Assembly: GCA_017996675.1 (NCBI GenBank)
Contig: JAGOGN010000002.1
Coordinates: 1 to 34,913, forward strand
Reading direction: 5' to 3'
DNA from: Lachnospiraceae bacterium
GTDB lineage: Bacteria; Bacillota_A; Clostridia; Lachnospirales; Lachnospiraceae
DNA: 34,913 nt
Part shown: positions 32,979 to 34,913 of the stretch, piece after piece
Position numbering within the stretch: the first letter of the stretch is position 1
How the letters are laid out: every line of letters starts with the position of its first letter
Notes under the pieces: generated by a model
What the model saw: the letters and a program-made list of their open reading frames with translations, nothing else
Databases searched by the model: none
What the model was told of the DNA's origin: nothing
Translations under genes and position numbers: made by a program

Positions 32979-34913
32979 GTGAAAAAACAGAGCATGAAAA
33001 AGATTGTCGCGTGTACATTAAGCGCATTGATGGTATTTGGAATGATACCGCAAGGTGTAACCGCACAAAGAGTGAACTCTCTTGGATTTATCAATCAGCT
33101 TGATTTGTCGAAGTCTGAAACAGTCAGATTAGGTCAGCTGAAACAAACGATTGATTCAATTGTAAAATCCGGAGCAGCAAATTTAGACCAAGCACAGAAA
33201 GTAGATTTATTCGCACCAGATGAAAAAGTTGTAGTTATTGTCGATGTCGATACGGAATCTGTAATGGATAAGTTTGAAGACAGTAATGAAAAAGAAGTAC
33301 AAGAATTTATTGAAGATAACAAAGAAGTAAGAGAAGAAGTCCAAGAAAATGTCAGTGCAGTAGCTGATAAAGTAGTGGACAAAGTGGAAGATTCTAAAGG
33401 CAATGATGAAGCAGAAGTATTATATTCGTATGATACGGCATTTACAGGCGTTGCAATTGAAGTTCCTTATGGACAATTAGAAACAATTAAAAAAGTGCAA
33501 GGCGTTAAAAATGCCTTTGTAGCTGCAACTTATCAGGTTCCTAAAGAGCAGAAGATTACTTCTCCTGAAATTGGAACTAATATGATTACCAGCCGTGATT
33601 TGATCTCTACTGGAAATATTCAGAATGGAGAATTGAATTATACTGGACAAGGTATGGTAATTGCAGTTTTGGACACTGGTATTTCGTACAGACACGATGC
33701 ATTTGTAACCGCACCAGTGAACCATTCTGTAACAGTTGCTACAATGGCCGATGCAATTGCAAATCTGGATCTTGTTGCAGAAGATAATTTTTATACTGCA
33801 ACTGGTGGAACTTTAGTTGCAGATGAATCCAGTGTAAATAGCATATACAAGAGTGCGAAAGTTCCTTTTGGATATGACTATACAGATAATGATACAGAAA
33901 TCACTCCAATCGATGATGAAAATCATGGTACCCATGTATCTGGTACGATTGCTGGAAACAGTGCTATCATCAAAGGTGTAGCTCCTGATGCTCAGTTAAT
34001 GGGTATGAAGGTATTTAACGATGAAGGAAACACAAATGACGCTGTATTATTTGCTGCTTTACAGGATGCTTTATTATTAGACGTTGATGTAATCAATATG
34101 AGTCTTGGATCCTCCTGTGGATTTACAGTTGAATCCGATGCTGCTTTACAAGAAGTTTATGATGCAATCGAAGAAGCTGGAATTAATCTTGATGTTTCTG
34201 CAGGAAATTCTGGAACAAGTGCAGATAAGAATAATTACGGTGGATATTCTTTGACAAAGAATCCTTCTGCATCTACAGTAGGTAGCCCATCTACATTGGA
34301 TGCTGCTTTATCCATAGCTTCTGTAGAAAATACATTCCTAAATTATAGCCATTTCCTTCTTGCAGCTGGAGATGAGAAAATGGGTTACATTGATAATGGA
34401 ACTCCTGGAAAAGAATTTGCATCTATTGGAGCAGGTACATTTGAATATGTAAACTGCGGACTTGGAACACCAGAAGATGTTGCAGCAGCAGGTGATCTGA
34501 CCGGTAAAATTGCATTAGTAAAACGTGGTAGCATTTCTTTTACAGAAAAGTGTAAAAATGTTGCTGATGCAGGCGCAATGGCAATGGTACTTTACAACAA
34601 TGCAGCTGGAACAATTAGCATGACAATTGAAAAATATTTGGTACCAGCAGTATCGATTGAGGAGACAGCTGGAAATGTATTGGTTAATGCAATCAATCCA
34701 GATACAAAAGTTGGAACATTTACCTATGATCCAGCACAGACAGGTTCTTTGCCTAGCCCATCGGCTGGACAGATGTCGGACTTCTCATCTTGGGGACCAA
34801 CACCTGAATTAACATTAAAACCAGAAATTACAGCACCTGGTGGAAATATTTATTCGTCTACACAAATGAGTGGTGCAGAAAGTCAGTATGGTTTAATGAG
34901 CGGTACCTCAATG
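32979..34913 (+). CDS. Secreted S8 subtilisin-like serine protease with PA domain (5' part, truncated by the window)
   Basis: An open frame of 645 codons from GTG 32979, with AAAGGCGG upstream, to the last base. A signal peptide (MKKIVACTLSALMVFG, cut near VTAQ) is followed by a propeptide of the inhibitor I9 type, with an acidic helix-rich region (about residues 95-125) and a conserved strand near AIEVPYGQLETIKKVQGV. The S8 domain begins about residue 205: Asp232 in AVLDTGIS, His316 in HGTHVSG, Asn410 in AGNSG. A PA insert follows (GKIALVKRGSISF, AMAMVLYNNAAG), then FSSWGPTPELTLKPEITAPGG. The last codons are GTSM, with the catalytic Ser644. The layout matches lactocepin or C5a-peptidase types; the C-terminal domains lie beyond the window. 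Confidence 0.93.
   Translation, partial: MKKQSMKKIVACTLSALMVFGMIPQGVTAQRVNSLGFINQLDLSKSETVRLGQLKQTIDSIVKSGAANLDQAQKVDLFAPDEKVVVIVDVDTESVMDKFEDSNEKEVQEFIEDNKEVREEVQENVSAVADKVVDKVEDSKGNDEAEVLYSYDTAFTGVAIEVPYGQLETIKKVQGVKNAFVAATYQVPKEQKITSPEIGTNMITSRDLISTGNIQNGELNYTGQGMVIAVLDTGISYRHDAFVTAPVNHSVTVATMADAIANLDLVAEDNFYTATGGTLVADESSVNSIYKSAKVPFGYDYTDNDTEITPIDDENHGTHVSGTIAGNSAIIKGVAPDAQLMGMKVFNDEGNTNDAVLFAALQDALLLDVDVINMSLGSSCGFTVESDAALQEVYDAIEEAGINLDVSAGNSGTSADKNNYGGYSLTKNPSASTVGSPSTLDAALSIASVENTFLNYSHFLLAAGDEKMGYIDNGTPGKEFASIGAGTFEYVNCGLGTPEDVAAAGDLTGKIALVKRGSISFTEKCKNVADAGAMAMVLYNNAAGTISMTIEKYLVPAVSIEETAGNVLVNAINPDTKVGTFTYDPAQTGSLPSPSAGQMSDFSSWGPTPELTLKPEITAPGGNIYSSTQMSGAESQYGLMSGTSM

Noticed and set aside
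34627..34812. A separate 61-residue gene near the window end
   Set aside because: It is another frame of the continuous S8 protease gene.

Overview
The window reads as the chromosome of a low-GC Gram-positive anaerobe of the class Clostridia, most like Lachnospiraceae. This is inferred from AT-rich coding DNA, strong AGGAGG-type ribosome binding sites, a HrcA/CIRCE-controlled groESL, tandem DegV proteins, a K+-dependent membrane pyrophosphatase, a FolB-FolK fusion and lipoprotein-type ABC binding proteins. No rRNA or tRNA gene, CRISPR array, insertion sequence or prophage gene was seen. Nearly all genes lie on the + strand. The three - strand genes are a PHP phosphatase, gap and a 72-residue membrane protein, and each converges on a + strand neighbour at a terminator hairpin. 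No gene-free stretch exceeds 300 bases; the longest, 32685-32978, holds promoters and palindromes.

Layout. 1-1121: tail of an unidentified acidic protein (possibly an NifU-like scaffold) and mnmA. 1150-1950 (-): PHP-type phosphatase. 2134-7117: a lower-glycolysis operon pgk-tpiA-capA-like-gpmI, driven by a promoter whose -35 and -10 boxes lie in the two arms of a perfect inverted repeat, and closed by a UUCG terminator. 7243-16862: a long run of closely spaced genes with one visible promoter: a type IIA topoisomerase pair, hppA, then folate genes folC-HD protein-folP-folBK. 16889-20652: a TPP riboswitch with terminator, then a thiamine-binding protein, ThiXYZ-like ABC transporter and a CPBP membrane protease. 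20733-22770: groESL with a perfect CIRCE. 22840-23859 (-): a stand-alone gap whose protein has valine where NAD-specific enzymes have the ribose-binding aspartate.

24115-30043 is the least understood part. A four-gene operon encodes a secreted, membrane-anchored 5'-nucleotidase C-terminal domain with no catalytic domain, a condensation/alcohol-acetyltransferase-like acyltransferase (HxxxDG), a zinc-ribbon six-helix membrane protein and an HSL-type esterase. A FabT-like MarR regulator, which overlaps a DegV (fatty-acid-binding) gene, and a second DegV gene follow. I infer a lipid or acyl-group handling region; the four-gene operon is the best candidate here for an undescribed system.

30100-34913: a LysR regulator, purA with a symmetric promoter region, a small membrane protein (-), and the first 645 codons of a secreted S8 subtilisin-like protease that starts at GTG and runs off the window exactly at its catalytic GTSM motif.

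Family calls come from motifs and lengths read by eye. No database search was possible, so conserved-neighbourhood and paralogue statements are inferences.
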